Source: Chromatiales bacterium (lineage in GTDB: Bacteria; Pseudomonadota; Gammaproteobacteria; JAGRGH01). Taken from it: a stretch of 64,000 nucleotides of DNA. Position numbers and translations under genes: made by a program. The stretch covers positions 112,646 through 176,645 of the forward strand of contig JAGRGH010000040.1 of assembly GCA_020445605.1 (NCBI GenBank), written 5' to 3'. Of the stretch, positions 27,070 through 36,086 are shown one piece after another. The notes under the pieces were generated by a model that was not told the origin of the DNA, searched no databases, and saw nothing but the letters and a program-made list of their open reading frames with translations. The stretch's first letter is position 1. Every line of letters begins with the position of its first letter.

Positions 27070-29367
27070 GTGCGCCTGCGCACGCAAATCTTCGGCTATC
27101 TGTTCCTGTTCGGTCTGGCGCCGCTGGCGATCGCGCTGGCACTGACCGTACCGCTGCTGTTCAGTCAGCTCGAGCTGTTCTTCCATCGCGCCCACCTGCA
27201 GAACCTGCGCGCGGATTTCCGCGACCTGGACCAGCACATCGCCGGGCGCAACGAGCTGGTGCGTATCCTGGCCCGGCTGCCCGAGCCGGGCGTCGTGCTG
27301 CGCAAGAGCGAGGGCGCCGGTGACGAGGCCGTCTCGAAGGCGCGCACCCAGTACACGGTGTGGATCAATGGCATCCTCGGCGATCAACTCGACCTCGTGC
27401 GCATCGTCTTTGTCGATGGCGCCGGCGCCGAGCAGTTCTGGCTGGAGCGCAACCCGCGCACCCTGGCGCTGGAGCCGACCACGACGCTGAGCGACCCGCC
27501 GCCAGCGACGCTTGCCACGGAGCTGCCCCTGCTGCCGCCCGGCGGCGTCGTGGCCGGGCGTGTGCGGGTGATCGAACAGCTGCCGCCGCGCGCGGGCATC
27601 CGCACGATCGACCTGCGGCTGGCCGCGCCCATCGCCGGGCCCGCCGGCCCGGGCCGTCCGGCCGGTGCCGTGCTCGCGACGATCGACATCGGCGGCCTCG
27701 CGCGTGCGTATCCCGACACCCTCTGGGTGCTCGACGACGGCACGTATTTTGCCGGCGTGGAGCCCGGGCACGTGAACGTCAGCGCGTTCGCCGATTTCCC
27801 CGGTCTGGCCGACACCTTTGCCCGCAACGAGGTCGCCCTGTGGCGCGGTCGTGGTCAGCAATCGATCATCTGGGTGCCGATTCTGATCACCGAGGGCGGC
27901 GAGCCGGTGTGGGTCGGCCGGCGCGTGGACCCCTCGCCGCTGGCGGAAATCCGCAGCGCGTTCGAGTGGCGCGTGGCGCTGGTCGTGACCCTGCTGCTGG
28001 CGGCGATCCTTGTCGTCGCGCGCTGGCGCGCGACGGCGACCGATCGCATCAACCGGCGCCTGTCCGACGGCGTGCAGCGCATGATCGAGCACGCCGAGCC
28101 GGTGCGCTTCGACCTGCCTGGCCCGCAGGAGATTCGCGAACTCGGCGAGCGTCTGAGTTCGCTCGCCGCCGAGCATGCCGAACAGGTCGACGCCGCGCGC
28201 GCCCGCGCCGAGGCGCTGGACCGCTCGTACCGGCACAAGTCGCAGTTCCTTGCCAACGTCAGCCACGAACTGCGCACGCCGCTCAATTCCATCCTGCTGC
28301 TGTCGAAGCTGCTCGCCGAGTCCCCCGGGGGCATGGACAACGCACAGCACCGCCAGGCCGGCGTGATCCACAGCGCAGCGAAGGACCTGCGCAGCCTCAT
28401 CGACGACGTGCTCGAGCTCTCGCAGATCGAGGCTGGCAAGGCACACCTGAATCTAAACGAGGCCAGCCCCGTGCAGATCGTCGCCGAACTCGCCGAACTC
28501 GTGCGTCCCCAGTTCGACGCGAAGCGGCTGAGCTTCCGCACCGAGACCGCGGCCGACCTGCCCGCGGCGATCTACACGGATGTCGATAAGCTGCGGCAGA
28601 TTCTGAAAAACTTCCTCGCCAATGCAGCGAAATTCACCGAGAAGGGCGAGGTCGTGCTGAGCGCGACGGTGCGGTCGGATCTGGATCGGCCGTCATTGCG
28701 GTTTGCGGTGCGTGACACCGGCATCGGCATCGCCCGCTCACAGCAGCAGCTGATCTTCGAACCCTTCCGTCAGGCCGACGGATCGACCAGCCGGCGGTTC
28801 GGCGGCACCGGGCTGGGGCTGAGTATTTCGCGCGAGCTGACGGCACTGCTCGACGGTCGCATCGAACTCGAGAGCGAGCCCGGGCACGGTTCGACCTTCG
28901 CCGTGACGATCCCGCTGCGCCACGGCGAAGGTGCGGCCGGCGGCGAGCCGATCACCGAGCGTGTCGACGAAGTGCCGGCCGGCGAGGTCGTTCCGAGCGC
29001 GAATCTCGGCCTGCGCCAGGTGCTGGTGGTCGCGGCGGCCTTCGAGCGGCTGCTCGCGCTGACCGGCTGGATCGAGAGCTGGGGCGCCGAGGTCACCGGC
29101 GCCGGCGATGCGGCCGAATGTTTCGAGGCACTCGATGATCCGCCCGCCGGCGGCTATGAACTGCTGGTCGTGGATGCGCAGGGACTCGATGCACAAGGAC
29201 TGCTCGCGGACCTGCGCCGGCACCCGTCCGGCGGCGGTCTGTCCGTTGTTGCCATCGGCTTCGGACGCGACGACGATATGCGGGTGAACACCGTCGACGA
29301 ACCACTGACCGCGGCGGCCGTGCTCGACGCGATCCGCGAATTTGTCCCAGAGTCGGCCCGTGTCTGA
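27070..29367 (+). CDS. Membrane sensor histidine kinase with C-terminal receiver-like domain
   Basis: A 765-residue protein: N-terminal TM (about 8-32), a periplasmic sensor region of about 260 residues, second TM (about 300-320), HAMP-like linker, HisKA with phospho-acceptor His 399 (FLANVSHELRTPLNSIL), and HATPase with N box (KNFLANAAKF), G1 (DTGIGI), F box and G2 (GGTGLGLSIS). The last 110 residues look like a receiver fold (QVLVVAAAFE, LLVVDAQGLD), but the usual acidic pair is missing, so it may be a pseudo-receiver. The start is GTG 27070. The 3' end overlaps the next gene by 8 bp, giving a coupled operon with the response regulator and the ArsR-type regulator. The signal is unknown. Confidence 0.9.
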   Translation: MRLRTQIFGYLFLFGLAPLAIALALTVPLLFSQLELFFHRAHLQNLRADFRDLDQHIAGRNELVRILARLPEPGVVLRKSEGAGDEAVSKARTQYTVWINGILGDQLDLVRIVFVDGAGAEQFWLERNPRTLALEPTTTLSDPPPATLATELPLLPPGGVVAGRVRVIEQLPPRAGIRTIDLRLAAPIAGPAGPGRPAGAVLATIDIGGLARAYPDTLWVLDDGTYFAGVEPGHVNVSAFADFPGLADTFARNEVALWRGRGQQSIIWVPILITEGGEPVWVGRRVDPSPLAEIRSAFEWRVALVVTLLLAAILVVARWRATATDRINRRLSDGVQRMIEHAEPVRFDLPGPQEIRELGERLSSLAAEHAEQVDAARARAEALDRSYRHKSQFLANVSHELRTPLNSILLLSKLLAESPGGMDNAQHRQAGVIHSAAKDLRSLIDDVLELSQIEAGKAHLNLNEASPVQIVAELAELVRPQFDAKRLSFRTETAADLPAAIYTDVDKLRQILKNFLANAAKFTEKGEVVLSATVRSDLDRPSLRFAVRDTGIGIARSQQQLIFEPFRQADGSTSRRFGGTGLGLSISRELTALLDGRIELESEPGHGSTFAVTIPLRHGEGAAGGEPITERVDEVPAGEVVPSANLGLRQVLVVAAAFERLLALTGWIESWGAEVTGAGDAAECFEALDDPPAGGYELLVVDAQGLDAQGLLADLRRHPSGGGLSVVAIGFGRDDDMRVNTVDEPLTAAAVLDAIREFVPESARV

Positions 29368-30220
29368 GCCCGGACGCAGCCCCGACTTCTGCCTGCTCAT
29401 CGTCGACGACAACGAGCAGAACCTCTACACGCTGCGCGCGCTGATCGAACGCCATTGCACCGAGCGCGTGGAGCTGATCGAGGCGACCAGCGGCCGCGCC
29501 GCGATCGAACTCGCATCGCAGAATCCGTCGATCGATCTCATCATCCTCGATGTGCAGATGCCCGATCTGGACGGCTTTCAGACGGCATCGCTGCTGAAGG
29601 TGAGAAAACGCACGCGCGACATTCCGGTGATCTTTCTGACCGCCGCGTTCAAGACCGAGGAGTTCCAGCAGAAGGGTTACGCGCTCGGCGCAGCGGACTA
29701 TCTGCTCAAGCCCATTGACGACAATCTGCTGATCAACAAGCTCAGCGCCTACTTCCGGCTGATCCGTCGCGAGCGCGAACTGAACCGTGAACTTGAGGCG
29801 CAGGTCGCGCGCCGGACCGCGGAACTGCGCGAGGCGCGCGGCTATCTGGCCTCGGTGATCGACACGATGGGCGAGGCACTGCTGGTGCTCAATCCGGACG
29901 GTACGATCAAGCGCGTCAATCCGGCCGCCTGTGCGCTGCTCGGCTACGATGATGCGACGCTGACGACCCTGTCGATCGGTGACGTGTTCGAGGAAGAGCA
30001 GCAGGAGCAGGCGCGTGCGTTCATGGGCGAGTGGCTCCAGGCGCTGATCCGCACCGGCGTGCTCGACCGGATCGAGGCGAGCTTCATCCGTCAGGATGGC
30101 GAACGCGTGCCGATCCTGTTCTCGCGTCGCGCCATGCGCGAGCCGGGCGGCGCGATCACCGATATCATCTGTATTGCAAAAGACATGACTGGCTACCGGC
30201 GGATCGACGACGATGACTGA
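29360..30220 (+). CDS. Response regulator with receiver and PAS domains
   Basis: A 286-residue protein counted from GTG 29360 (TTG 29342 is an alternative). The receiver domain has the acidic pair (LLIVDDNEQN), phospho-Asp 64 (LIILDVQMPDLDGF), Thr in FLTAAF and Lys in LLKPID. A coiled-coil linker (RELNRELEAQVARRTAELRE) leads to a PAS domain (about 160-280: LASVIDTMGEALLVLNPDGT and on, closing IICIAKDMTGYRR). There is no DNA-binding or enzymatic output, so it probably acts by protein contact, possibly with the kinase or the ArsR-type protein encoded next. It overlaps both neighbours by 8 bp. Confidence 0.88.
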   Translation: MSEPGRSPDFCLLIVDDNEQNLYTLRALIERHCTERVELIEATSGRAAIELASQNPSIDLIILDVQMPDLDGFQTASLLKVRKRTRDIPVIFLTAAFKTEEFQQKGYALGAADYLLKPIDDNLLINKLSAYFRLIRRERELNRELEAQVARRTAELREARGYLASVIDTMGEALLVLNPDGTIKRVNPAACALLGYDDATLTTLSIGDVFEEEQQEQARAFMGEWLQALIRTGVLDRIEASFIRQDGERVPILFSRRAMREPGGAITDIICIAKDMTGYRRIDDDD

Positions 30221-30554
30221 CACAGACGACAACGACGAGTTCGACTACGACGCAGGCGCGGCGGACGACCCGGTGCTGACGGCGAATGCGCTGAAGGCCA
30301 TGGCGCATCCGCTGCGCTGGCGCATCCTGTGCGTGCTGGGTGAAAGCGAACTGCCCGTGCACGAGATCGTCGAGAACATCGGCACGACCCAGTCGAACAT
30401 CTCCCAGCACCTGGATCAGCTGCGTTCGAAGGGCCTGCTGCTCTCGCGCAAGGACGGCAACAAGATCTTCTACCGCATCCGCAACAAGCAGTTGCTGCTG
30501 CTGATCGGCGAGATGCGCTCGGTGCTGTGCGCGACGAATCTGGGTGAACCCTAG
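30213..30554 (+). CDS. ArsR/SmtB-family winged-helix transcriptional regulator
   Basis: A 113-residue protein with the ArsR-type winged helix: ANALKAMAHPLRWRILCVLG, VHEIVENIGTTQSNISQHLD (recognition helix), LRSKGLLLSRKDGNKIFYRI (wing). An acidic N-tail of about 25 residues precedes it. The usual metal-sensing ELCVCDL motif is absent, so it probably does not sense metals. It overlaps the preceding gene by 8 bp. An ArsR-type protein coupled to a kinase and a PAS response regulator is an uncommon arrangement; it may be the DNA-binding output (inference). Confidence 0.88.
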   Translation: MTDTDDNDEFDYDAGAADDPVLTANALKAMAHPLRWRILCVLGESELPVHEIVENIGTTQSNISQHLDQLRSKGLLLSRKDGNKIFYRIRNKQLLLLIGEMRSVLCATNLGEP

Positions 30555-30572
30555 GGCCGCAGTGGAAAGGCC

Positions 30573-30706
30573 CTGGCAGGTTGTTGAAATAGGCCCATGC
30601 ACGGCCTTTTCAAGGTCGCAACCGAACCGCGCGGCTTTCGGTTGCCCACGAAAATCAAACACTTGTGCGTTCGATTTTCGGGCGGGACGTCCCTGTCTCG
30701 CGTTAG
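30573..30706 (+). repeat. Repeat R2, copy F
   Basis: CTGGCAGGTTGTTGAAA at the left, then GGCCTTTTCAAGGTCGCAACC, stem-loops (ACCGAA..TTCGGT; CGAAAATC..GATTTTCG) and the right end GACGTCCCTGTCTCGCGTTA. It fills the gap between the convergent ArsR-type gene and mnmG, and its right edge contains the mnmG stop codon. The stem-loops could terminate transcription from both sides. Confidence 0.82.
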
Positions 30707-32577
30707 GCCGCGCGCGCGCGTTTCAGGTGTACGAGTAGCAGCGCAATCGCCGCGGGCGTGACACCGGGCACGCGGCTGGCCTGGCCGATGGTTTCGGGCT
30801 TCAGCGCGCCGAGCCGTTCGCGAATCTCCACGGAAAGCCCGCTGACATTCGCGTAGTTGAAATCCGTCGGCAGTCGCAGCGTCTCGTTGCGTTCGTGCGC
30901 GGCAATCTCCTCGCGCTGGCGTTCGATGTAACCCGCATAGCGCGCCTCGATCTCGATCTGCGCAATTGCGTCGGGGTCGTCCAGTCCCGGACCTATGCCT
31001 TCCATCGTCATGAGCGCGGAATAGCCCACGCCCGGACGGCGCAGCATCTCCAGCGCACGCACCTCGTGGGCGAGCGGTTCGCCAAGCCGTGCGTTCACTG
31101 CGTCGCCATGCCGGTGTGGCAGCAGCCACAGCTGTTGCAGGCGCTCGCGTTCCCGTTCGATGGATTCACGCTTGCGCGCAAACGTCGCCCAGCGCGCATC
31201 GTCCACCAGGCCAAGTTCACGTCCGCTTGCGGTGAGCCTGAGATCGGCGTTGTCCTCGCGCAGGCTCAGGCGGTACTCCGCGCGTGAGGTGAACATGCGG
31301 TACGGTTCGAGCGTGCCCTGGGTGATCAGGTCGTCGACGAGCACGCCGATGTAGGCTTCGTCACGACGTGGTGTCCACGGTTCCTTGCCGAGTGCTCCGC
31401 GTGCCGCGTTCAGTCCGGCGACGAGGCCCAGCGCGGCGGCCTCCTCGTAGCCGGTCGTGCCGTTGATCTGGCCGGCGAAATAAAGCCCGTCGAATGCCTT
31501 GGTCTGCAACGATGCGCGAAGCCCGCGCGGATCGAAGAAGTCGTATTCGATCGCATATCCGGGCCGGGTGATATGTGCGTTCTCGAAGCCGCGAATCGAG
31601 CGCACGAGTTCGACCTGGGTTTCAAACGCGAGGCTCGTGGAGATCCCGTTGGGATACAGCTCGGTGGCGTTCAGTCCCTCGGGTTCGACGAAGATCTGGT
31701 GCGAGTCCCGATCCGAGAACCGGTGCACCTTGTCTTCGATCGACGGGCAGTAGCGCGGGCCGACGCCCTCGATGCGTCCGGTGTACAGCGGCGAGCGGTC
31801 CAGGCCCGCGCGGATGATCTCGTGCGTGCGCGCATTGGTGCGCGTGATGTGGCAGGGCACCTGGCGCGGGTGCTTTTCGCGGCTGCCGAGAAACGAAAAC
31901 ACCGGCGTCGGCTCGTCGCCGGGCTGGACCTGCATGACGGAGAAATCGACGCTGCGCGCGTCGATGCGCGGTGGTGTGCCGGTCTTCAGGCGTCCGGCGC
32001 CGAGCGGCAGCTCGCGCAGACGTTCGGCAAGCCGGGTCGCCGGCGGGTCACCGGCCCGGCCGCCCGGCTGCTGGTCCAGTCCGATGTGCATGCGCCCGGC
32101 CAGGAATGTTCCGACGGTCAGCACGACCGCACGCGCGCGCAGTCGCAGACCGGTGGCGGTCACCACGCCTTCGACGCGCTGGCCGGCGACGATCAGATCG
32201 TCGATCGCGGACTGGAACAGCATGAGGCCGGGCTGTGCGTCGAGCATGGCCCGGATCGCCCCGCGATAGAGCTGGCGGTCGGCCTGGGCGCGGGTCGCGC
32301 GCACCGCCGGTCCCTTGGTCGCGTTGAGGATGCGGAACTGGATGCCCGCACGATCCGCGGCCCGTGCCATGGCGCCGCCGAGTGCGTCGATCTCCTTGAC
32401 CAGGTGGCCCTTGCCGATGCCGCCGATCGCCGGATTGCAGCTCATCTGGCCCAGCGTTTCGAGGTTGTGGGTGACCAGCAGGGTGTCCGCGCCGGAACGC
32501 GCGGCGGCCAGTGCGGCCTCGGTGCCGGCATGGCCACCGCCGACGACGATCACATCGAAAACGCGCTGGAAATTCAT
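30703..32577 (-). CDS. mnmG: tRNA uridine 5-carboxymethylaminomethyl modification enzyme MnmG
   Basis: A 624-residue protein of normal MnmG (GidA) length. With MnmE it builds the cmnm5 group on U34 of certain tRNAs in the cytosol using FAD and NADH. The N-terminal FAD motif ([20 protein letters not shown]), the family signature [40 protein letters not shown] and a C-terminal helical domain are present. ATG 32577 gives the standard N-terminus; an earlier start adds an unlikely 10 residues. The TAA stop lies in the right edge of repeat R2. The usual partner rsmG is not visible downstream; the neighbouring gene converges. Confidence 0.96.
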   Translation of the reverse strand: MNFQRVFDVIVVGGGHAGTEAALAAARSGADTLLVTHNLETLGQMSCNPAIGGIGKGHLVKEIDALGGAMARAADRAGIQFRILNATKGPAVRATRAQADRQLYRGAIRAMLDAQPGLMLFQSAIDDLIVAGQRVEGVVTATGLRLRARAVVLTVGTFLAGRMHIGLDQQPGGRAGDPPATRLAERLRELPLGAGRLKTGTPPRIDARSVDFSVMQVQPGDEPTPVFSFLGSREKHPRQVPCHITRTNARTHEIIRAGLDRSPLYTGRIEGVGPRYCPSIEDKVHRFSDRDSHQIFVEPEGLNATELYPNGISTSLAFETQVELVRSIRGFENAHITRPGYAIEYDFFDPRGLRASLQTKAFDGLYFAGQINGTTGYEEAAALGLVAGLNAARGALGKEPWTPRRDEAYIGVLVDDLITQGTLEPYRMFTSRAEYRLSLREDNADLRLTASGRELGLVDDARWATFARKRESIERERERLQQLWLLPHRHGDAVNARLGEPLAHEVRALEMLRRPGVGYSALMTMEGIGPGLDDPDAIAQIEIEARYAGYIERQREEIAAHERNETLRLPTDFNYANVSGLSVEIRERLGALKPETIGQASRVPGVTPAAIALLLVHLKRARAA

Positions 32578-32696
32578 GGCCGGGAGCGGGCAGGGCGGTC
32601 GGGACATCGATTTTATCGGTAATGCTGGCCTGATAGACTATTAGTAATTGGTTATCTTCCAATATAGCCAAGCAATAACATATAAAAATTTTCTAT

Positions 32697-32724
32697 TTGT
32701 ATTAAATAAGCATTTGCTTATAAA
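32697..32724 (+). promoter_or_regulatory. Probable sigma-70 promoter of sulfur globule protein gene
   Basis: TTGTAT (32697-32702), 16-bp spacer, TATAAA (32719-32724), in a strikingly AT-rich stretch (about 32630-32725) that contrasts with the GC-rich surroundings. It is 82 bp before the ATG at 32807. Together with GGGAG 9 bases before the start this suggests strong expression. Confidence 0.6.
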
Positions 32725-32806
32725 CTGATCGCCATTGAATGAAGCACCCGGTCGAGCAGGCCGGGGCTCGACCCCTAACCCTGACCATTTTCGGGAGTAC
32801 ACACCA

Positions 32807-33535
32807 ATGAAGAAGATCGCCCTTGCCATTGCTGCCGCGACCCTGACGGGTGCGACCGCTTCGGCGAACGCCTGGTTCGGCAACAACATGTTCGACGGTT
32901 TCGGCCTCGGTGATGGCGCCGGTTCCGGAGACTTCAACTTCTCGATGAGCGCCCGTGCGCGCGGCAACTCGCGCCTGTACGGCCGTGGCTATGGCAACGG
33001 CTATGGCTACGACGCCCCGTACTACGGCTATGCCCCGTACTACGCGCCGGTCGTTCCGGTCGCACCGGTCGAGGGTCAGGCCCAGCCGACCGCCCCGGTC
33101 GCACAGTTCCAGGCGCCGCAGTTCGTTGCTCCCCAGTTCGCGCGTCCGGTGATGCCTGAGTTCACCGCGCCGAAGTTCGGCGAGTTCCCGGCGATGCCCG
33201 AGTTCACCATGCCGAAGATGGCCGAGATCCCGGCGATGCCCGAGTTCACGATGCCTGAAATTCCGGCGATGCCCGAGTTTCCGGCCATTCCGGAGATGAA
33301 GGTTCCGGGCGTGGACTTCGACGCCCTGCAGGCCGAGATGGATGCGCGCGTGAAGGAACTCGAGGCGCAGATCGAAGCCCAGCGCGCCGCGCTGGACGCG
33401 CAGATCGCCGAGCGCCGCGCTGCGGTCGAGACGAAGCGTGCCGAGCAGAAGGCCCGTTTCGACGCGATGATCAAGGAGTTCGACAAGGCGCGTAACTGCG
33501 ACACCACCGCGGTCAAGACCGCCGCTGGCGTCTAA
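32807..33535 (+). CDS. Sulfur globule family protein with MPEF repeats and coiled-coil tail
   Basis: A 242-residue secreted protein. The signal peptide MKKIALAIAAATLTGATASA is followed by NAWFGNNMFDGFGLGD, then a Gly/Tyr-rich stretch (GRGYGNGYGYDAPYYGYAPY), which is the composition and order of sulfur globule envelope proteins of Chromatium-type bacteria. These coat stored sulfur globules in the periplasm. Unlike the short classical proteins, this one goes on with a Pro/Gln-rich segment, five or six repeats of the type PAMPEFT (about 125-180), and a charged Ala/Glu/Arg coiled coil (185-235). The ATG has GGGAG 9 bases upstream, a strong AT-rich promoter lies before it, and a terminator follows. 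Family call by composition and N-terminal pattern. Confidence 0.78.
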   Translation: MKKIALAIAAATLTGATASANAWFGNNMFDGFGLGDGAGSGDFNFSMSARARGNSRLYGRGYGNGYGYDAPYYGYAPYYAPVVPVAPVEGQAQPTAPVAQFQAPQFVAPQFARPVMPEFTAPKFGEFPAMPEFTMPKMAEIPAMPEFTMPEIPAMPEFPAIPEMKVPGVDFDALQAEMDARVKELEAQIEAQRAALDAQIAERRAAVETKRAEQKARFDAMIKEFDKARNCDTTAVKTAAGV

Positions 33536-33589
33536 GTTCGATCTCGTCCAGACCGTGCGGCCCCGGGTCGCACGGCGCGGTCGATGCAG

Positions 33590-33622
33590 CGGGGTGTACG
33601 GTCTGACCGTGCACCCCGTTTT
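33590..33622 (+). terminator. Rho-independent terminator of sulfur globule protein gene
   Basis: Fourteen-bp stem CGGGGTGTACGGTC (33590-33603) with GACCGTGCACCCCG (33605-33618), one T-G pair, then TTTT. It lies 55 bp after the stop. It also argues that the acyltransferase gene begins downstream of this point, not at an ATG at 33584. Confidence 0.85.
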
Positions 33623-33691
33623 CGTTCGTGGCGGCCCCGGCTGGTGCCGTCGTGTTCCAATACCTGCCCAATCCCGCGGCAGAGATCGCGC

Positions 33692-34627
33692 GTGTCCGCG
33701 CCCCCCAAGAACGATTCCGATCACGAACCCGGGCCGGGTGCGGTCTGGCTCGCACGAGCCCTGCTCACGCTCGGACGGTTGCCCGACGGCGTGCGTTACG
33801 CGCTGGCCCGCTTCATCGTCCTGCTGGCCGCCGACGTCTTGCGTTATCGCCGCCGTGTGGTGCGTGAGAACCTGGAGCGCGCCCTGCCGGAATTCGACGA
33901 AGCCAACCGCCGGCAGATCGAACGCGAAACCTATCGCCGCATGGGCGAAGCGATCGCCGAGGTGCTCGCGTGCGTGCACATGAGCGAGGCCGAGCTGCGT
34001 GAGCGCGTCGAACTCGTCCCAAGCCCGGAGATCGAGGCGCATCTGCGCGCCGGACGCAGCGTGATCCTGCTCGGTGCGCATCAGTACAACTGGGAATGGG
34101 GCGCGTTGCGCGCCGCCGCTGAGTTCGGTGTACCGGTGGTCGCGCTGGTCAAAACCCTGCACGTCGAGCTGGGAAACCATATGGTGCGGCGGCTGCGCGA
34201 GCGCTTTGGCCAGCGCAGCCTGCCGATTCAGTCGGCGTCACGCGCGCTGGTGCGCGAGCGCAACGTGCCGAAAATCATCGGCATGCTCGCCGATCAGCGG
34301 CCGCGACGCACCGGCGAACATGCCGTGTTTCAATGGCTCGGTCGCGAGAGCGAGTTTCACATCGGTCCCGAGCGGCTGGCGCGCGCCTTCGGCTGGCCGG
34401 TGTGCTTTCTGAACATCCAGCGGATATCCCGCGGTCGCTATCGCGCCTGGGCGCAGGCACTGGAGCCCGCACCGTCCGCAGGCGAATGGCCGCTGACTGA
34501 AGCTTATGCGCGCGCCGTGGAGGCGCAGATTCGTCGCGATCCGGCCGGCTGGCTATGGACGCACCAGCGCTGGCGGGCGAAGAAAAAGCAAAAACAGCAG
34601 AACAAACCGGCGTCGGCGAGCCCCTGA
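33692..34627 (+). CDS. LpxL/HtrB-type lysophospholipid acyltransferase
   Basis: A 311-residue inner-membrane acyltransferase of the lipid A late-acyltransferase family. The catalytic motif is GAHQYNWEW (His-x4-Glu form), preceded by RVVRENLERALPEF and ERETYRRMGEAIAEVL, and followed by GMLADQRPRRTGEHAVFQWL and GRESEFHIGPERLA, all typical of LpxL/LpxM. The usual N-terminal helix is short. The reading frame starts at 33584, but that ATG lies upstream of a terminator, so GTG 33692 is preferred. The C-terminal tail is Lys/Gln-rich. It converges with lpxA. Probable role: adding a secondary acyl chain to lipid A; ornithine-lipid acylation is an alternative. Confidence 0.8.
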   Translation: MSAPPKNDSDHEPGPGAVWLARALLTLGRLPDGVRYALARFIVLLAADVLRYRRRVVRENLERALPEFDEANRRQIERETYRRMGEAIAEVLACVHMSEAELRERVELVPSPEIEAHLRAGRSVILLGAHQYNWEWGALRAAAEFGVPVVALVKTLHVELGNHMVRRLRERFGQRSLPIQSASRALVRERNVPKIIGMLADQRPRRTGEHAVFQWLGRESEFHIGPERLARAFGWPVCFLNIQRISRGRYRAWAQALEPAPSAGEWPLTEAYARAVEAQIRRDPAGWLWTHQRWRAKKKQKQQNKPASASP

Positions 34628-34659
34628 CCGACCGCTGGCCGAAGCAAACCCCTGTTCGA

Positions 34660-35463
34660 TCAGGACTCGTCGCTGTCGTTGCCGCGGCGACCGGCCGCCA
34701 TCACGCCGCGCCGGCTGGACTGGAAGAACTCCGCAATCGATTGATGGTCGGTGTCCGCGCTGGCCAGCAGTTCGGCGAGCACCTCGGCGCGCGGGCGTCC
34801 CGTTCCATACAGCAGCTTGTAGGCAGCGCGGATCGCTGAACGCCGTTCGCGGCTGAATTCCGCGCGCCGCAATCCGACCTGGTTCAGACCCAGGTACCGC
34901 GCGGGATTGCCAACGGCCAAGGCGAATGGCGGTACATCCTGAACGACGGCGGCCATGCCACCGATCATTGCGTACTGGCCGACCCGCACATGCTGGTGCA
35001 GCCCGCAGTAACCGCCGAGCCGCGCCTGATCGTCGATCCGGCAGTGCCCCGACAGCGACGCGCCATGACTGAGCACGACGTTGTTGCCGACCTTGCAGTC
35101 GTGGCCGACGTGGGTATCGCCCATGAAGAAACTTTTCGAGCCGATGCGCGTGACACCGTCGTCCTTCTCGGTGGCGCGGTGCACGCTGCAGAACTCGCGA
35201 AACACGTTGTCGTCACCGATCTCCAGAAAGGTGTCGGCGTGCGCGTTGTGGGTGAGGTCCTGCGGCGGTCCGCCGAGCGCGACACTGAACGAGACCCGGT
35301 TGCGCGCGCCCATGTGCGTGCCACGGTAGATTCGGCAATGGCTTTCGATGATGCAGTCGGGGCCGATGCGCACGCCGGCCTCGACGACGGTGAACGCACC
35401 GATCTCGGCCGTGGGGTCGATCTCGGCGTCTGCATCGACGATCGCCGTCGGATGTATCTTCAT
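34660..35463 (-). CDS. lpxA: Acyl-ACP--UDP-N-acetylglucosamine O-acyltransferase
   Basis: A 267-residue protein of normal LpxA length. It catalyses the first step of lipid A synthesis in the cytosol. The N-terminal two thirds are hexapeptide repeats forming a left-handed helix (IHPTAIVDADAEI, AEIGAFTVVEAGVRIGPDC and on), with the LpxA signatures GGPPQDLTHN, FREFCSVHRATEKD and FFMGDTHVGHDCKVGNNVVL, which contains the catalytic His. The C-terminal helical domain begins GLNQVGLRRAEFS. The start overlaps the upstream gene stop as ATGA, so it is translationally coupled to it. It is not in the usual lpxD-fabZ-lpxA-lpxB cluster, so this may be a second copy or a relocated gene. Confidence 0.92.
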   Translation of the reverse strand: MKIHPTAIVDADAEIDPTAEIGAFTVVEAGVRIGPDCIIESHCRIYRGTHMGARNRVSFSVALGGPPQDLTHNAHADTFLEIGDDNVFREFCSVHRATEKDDGVTRIGSKSFFMGDTHVGHDCKVGNNVVLSHGASLSGHCRIDDQARLGGYCGLHQHVRVGQYAMIGGMAAVVQDVPPFALAVGNPARYLGLNQVGLRRAEFSRERRSAIRAAYKLLYGTGRPRAEVLAELLASADTDHQSIAEFFQSSRRGVMAAGRRGNDSDES

Positions 35464-36080
35464 TGTTCCTCCGCGGTCCCGGCGGCGCACTGTAAATCGC
35501 CCACGGACACCGATTGAGATTCCTGACCGTACCGCCATTCCACGCGCAGGTCCACGCGGCTGCCCGGCTCGGCATCCAGCGCCACCAGCCCGCCGACACG
35601 ATCGCCGCTGGCCAGCAGCGCAAACGGCGGCATCAGCGCCCAGCGCAGGCCCGTGCGCGCGGCACGCGTGAGCTTCAGCGCCTGCCAGCGATCCAGCCAG
35701 TCGCCCGGCTTTGCAACCGGACGTGGTCGCGACTCACCGGCGATCACCCGCCAGCGGCGCAGGTCCAGCAGCACCGGCTCGCTGCCGTACGGCCGTGTGT
35801 TCTCCGCGCTCACCGCGACGACACAGCTGGTCGCAAACGCGCTGGTCGCGCCCGTCGGCAGGCCGAACCGGGCCAGCAGCTCGGCGACCGCAGCCGGCGT
35901 CGTTTCGGCGACGCTGAGCGTCAGGCTCGTGTCGCGAACCGTCGTGGTCGTCAGGCCGGAATCCGGATCCTGCGCCGTCGCCAGATCGACTGCGTGCACC
36001 GACGCCCCGAGCGCCAGCAGGGCCGCGGCGCCAAGCTGCGCTAGCCCGGACAGGGCGATCTTGACTCGATGTCGGGGCAT
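35460..36080 (-). CDS. Exported protein of unknown function coupled to lpxA
   Basis: A 206-residue protein with a signal peptide (ALSGLAQLGAAALLALGASV, then HAVDLA). The mature part is beta-rich and contains two cysteines (TSCVVAVS and DLQCAAG). The middle (YGSEPVLLDLRRWRVIAGES, RPRPVAKPGDWLDRWQALK) is not one I can assign. It overlaps lpxA by 4 bp (ATGA), so it is made from the same transcript and is probably linked to envelope biogenesis (inference). The R3 repeat starts 7 bp upstream of its ATG, leaving almost no room for a promoter between the two, so the promoter is in or beyond the repeat. Confidence 0.68.
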   Translation of the reverse strand: MPRHRVKIALSGLAQLGAAALLALGASVHAVDLATAQDPDSGLTTTTVRDTSLTLSVAETTPAAVAELLARFGLPTGATSAFATSCVVAVSAENTRPYGSEPVLLDLRRWRVIAGESRPRPVAKPGDWLDRWQALKLTRAARTGLRWALMPPFALLASGDRVGGLVALDAEPGSRVDLRVEWRYGQESQSVSVGDLQCAAGTAEEQ

Positions 36081-36086
36081 GGTGCG

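Noticed and set aside
26950..28446. Minus-strand frame of about 500 codons
   Set aside because: Antisense to the histidine kinase, whose catalytic motifs are intact.
33584..33691. Earlier ATG start for the acyltransferase
   Set aside because: It lies upstream of the sulfur-globule-gene terminator and the added residues do not fit the family.
32702..34180. Minus-strand frame of about 490 codons
   Set aside because: Antisense to the sulfur globule protein and acyltransferase genes; its His/Arg/Glu repeats mirror the MPEF and coiled-coil repeats.
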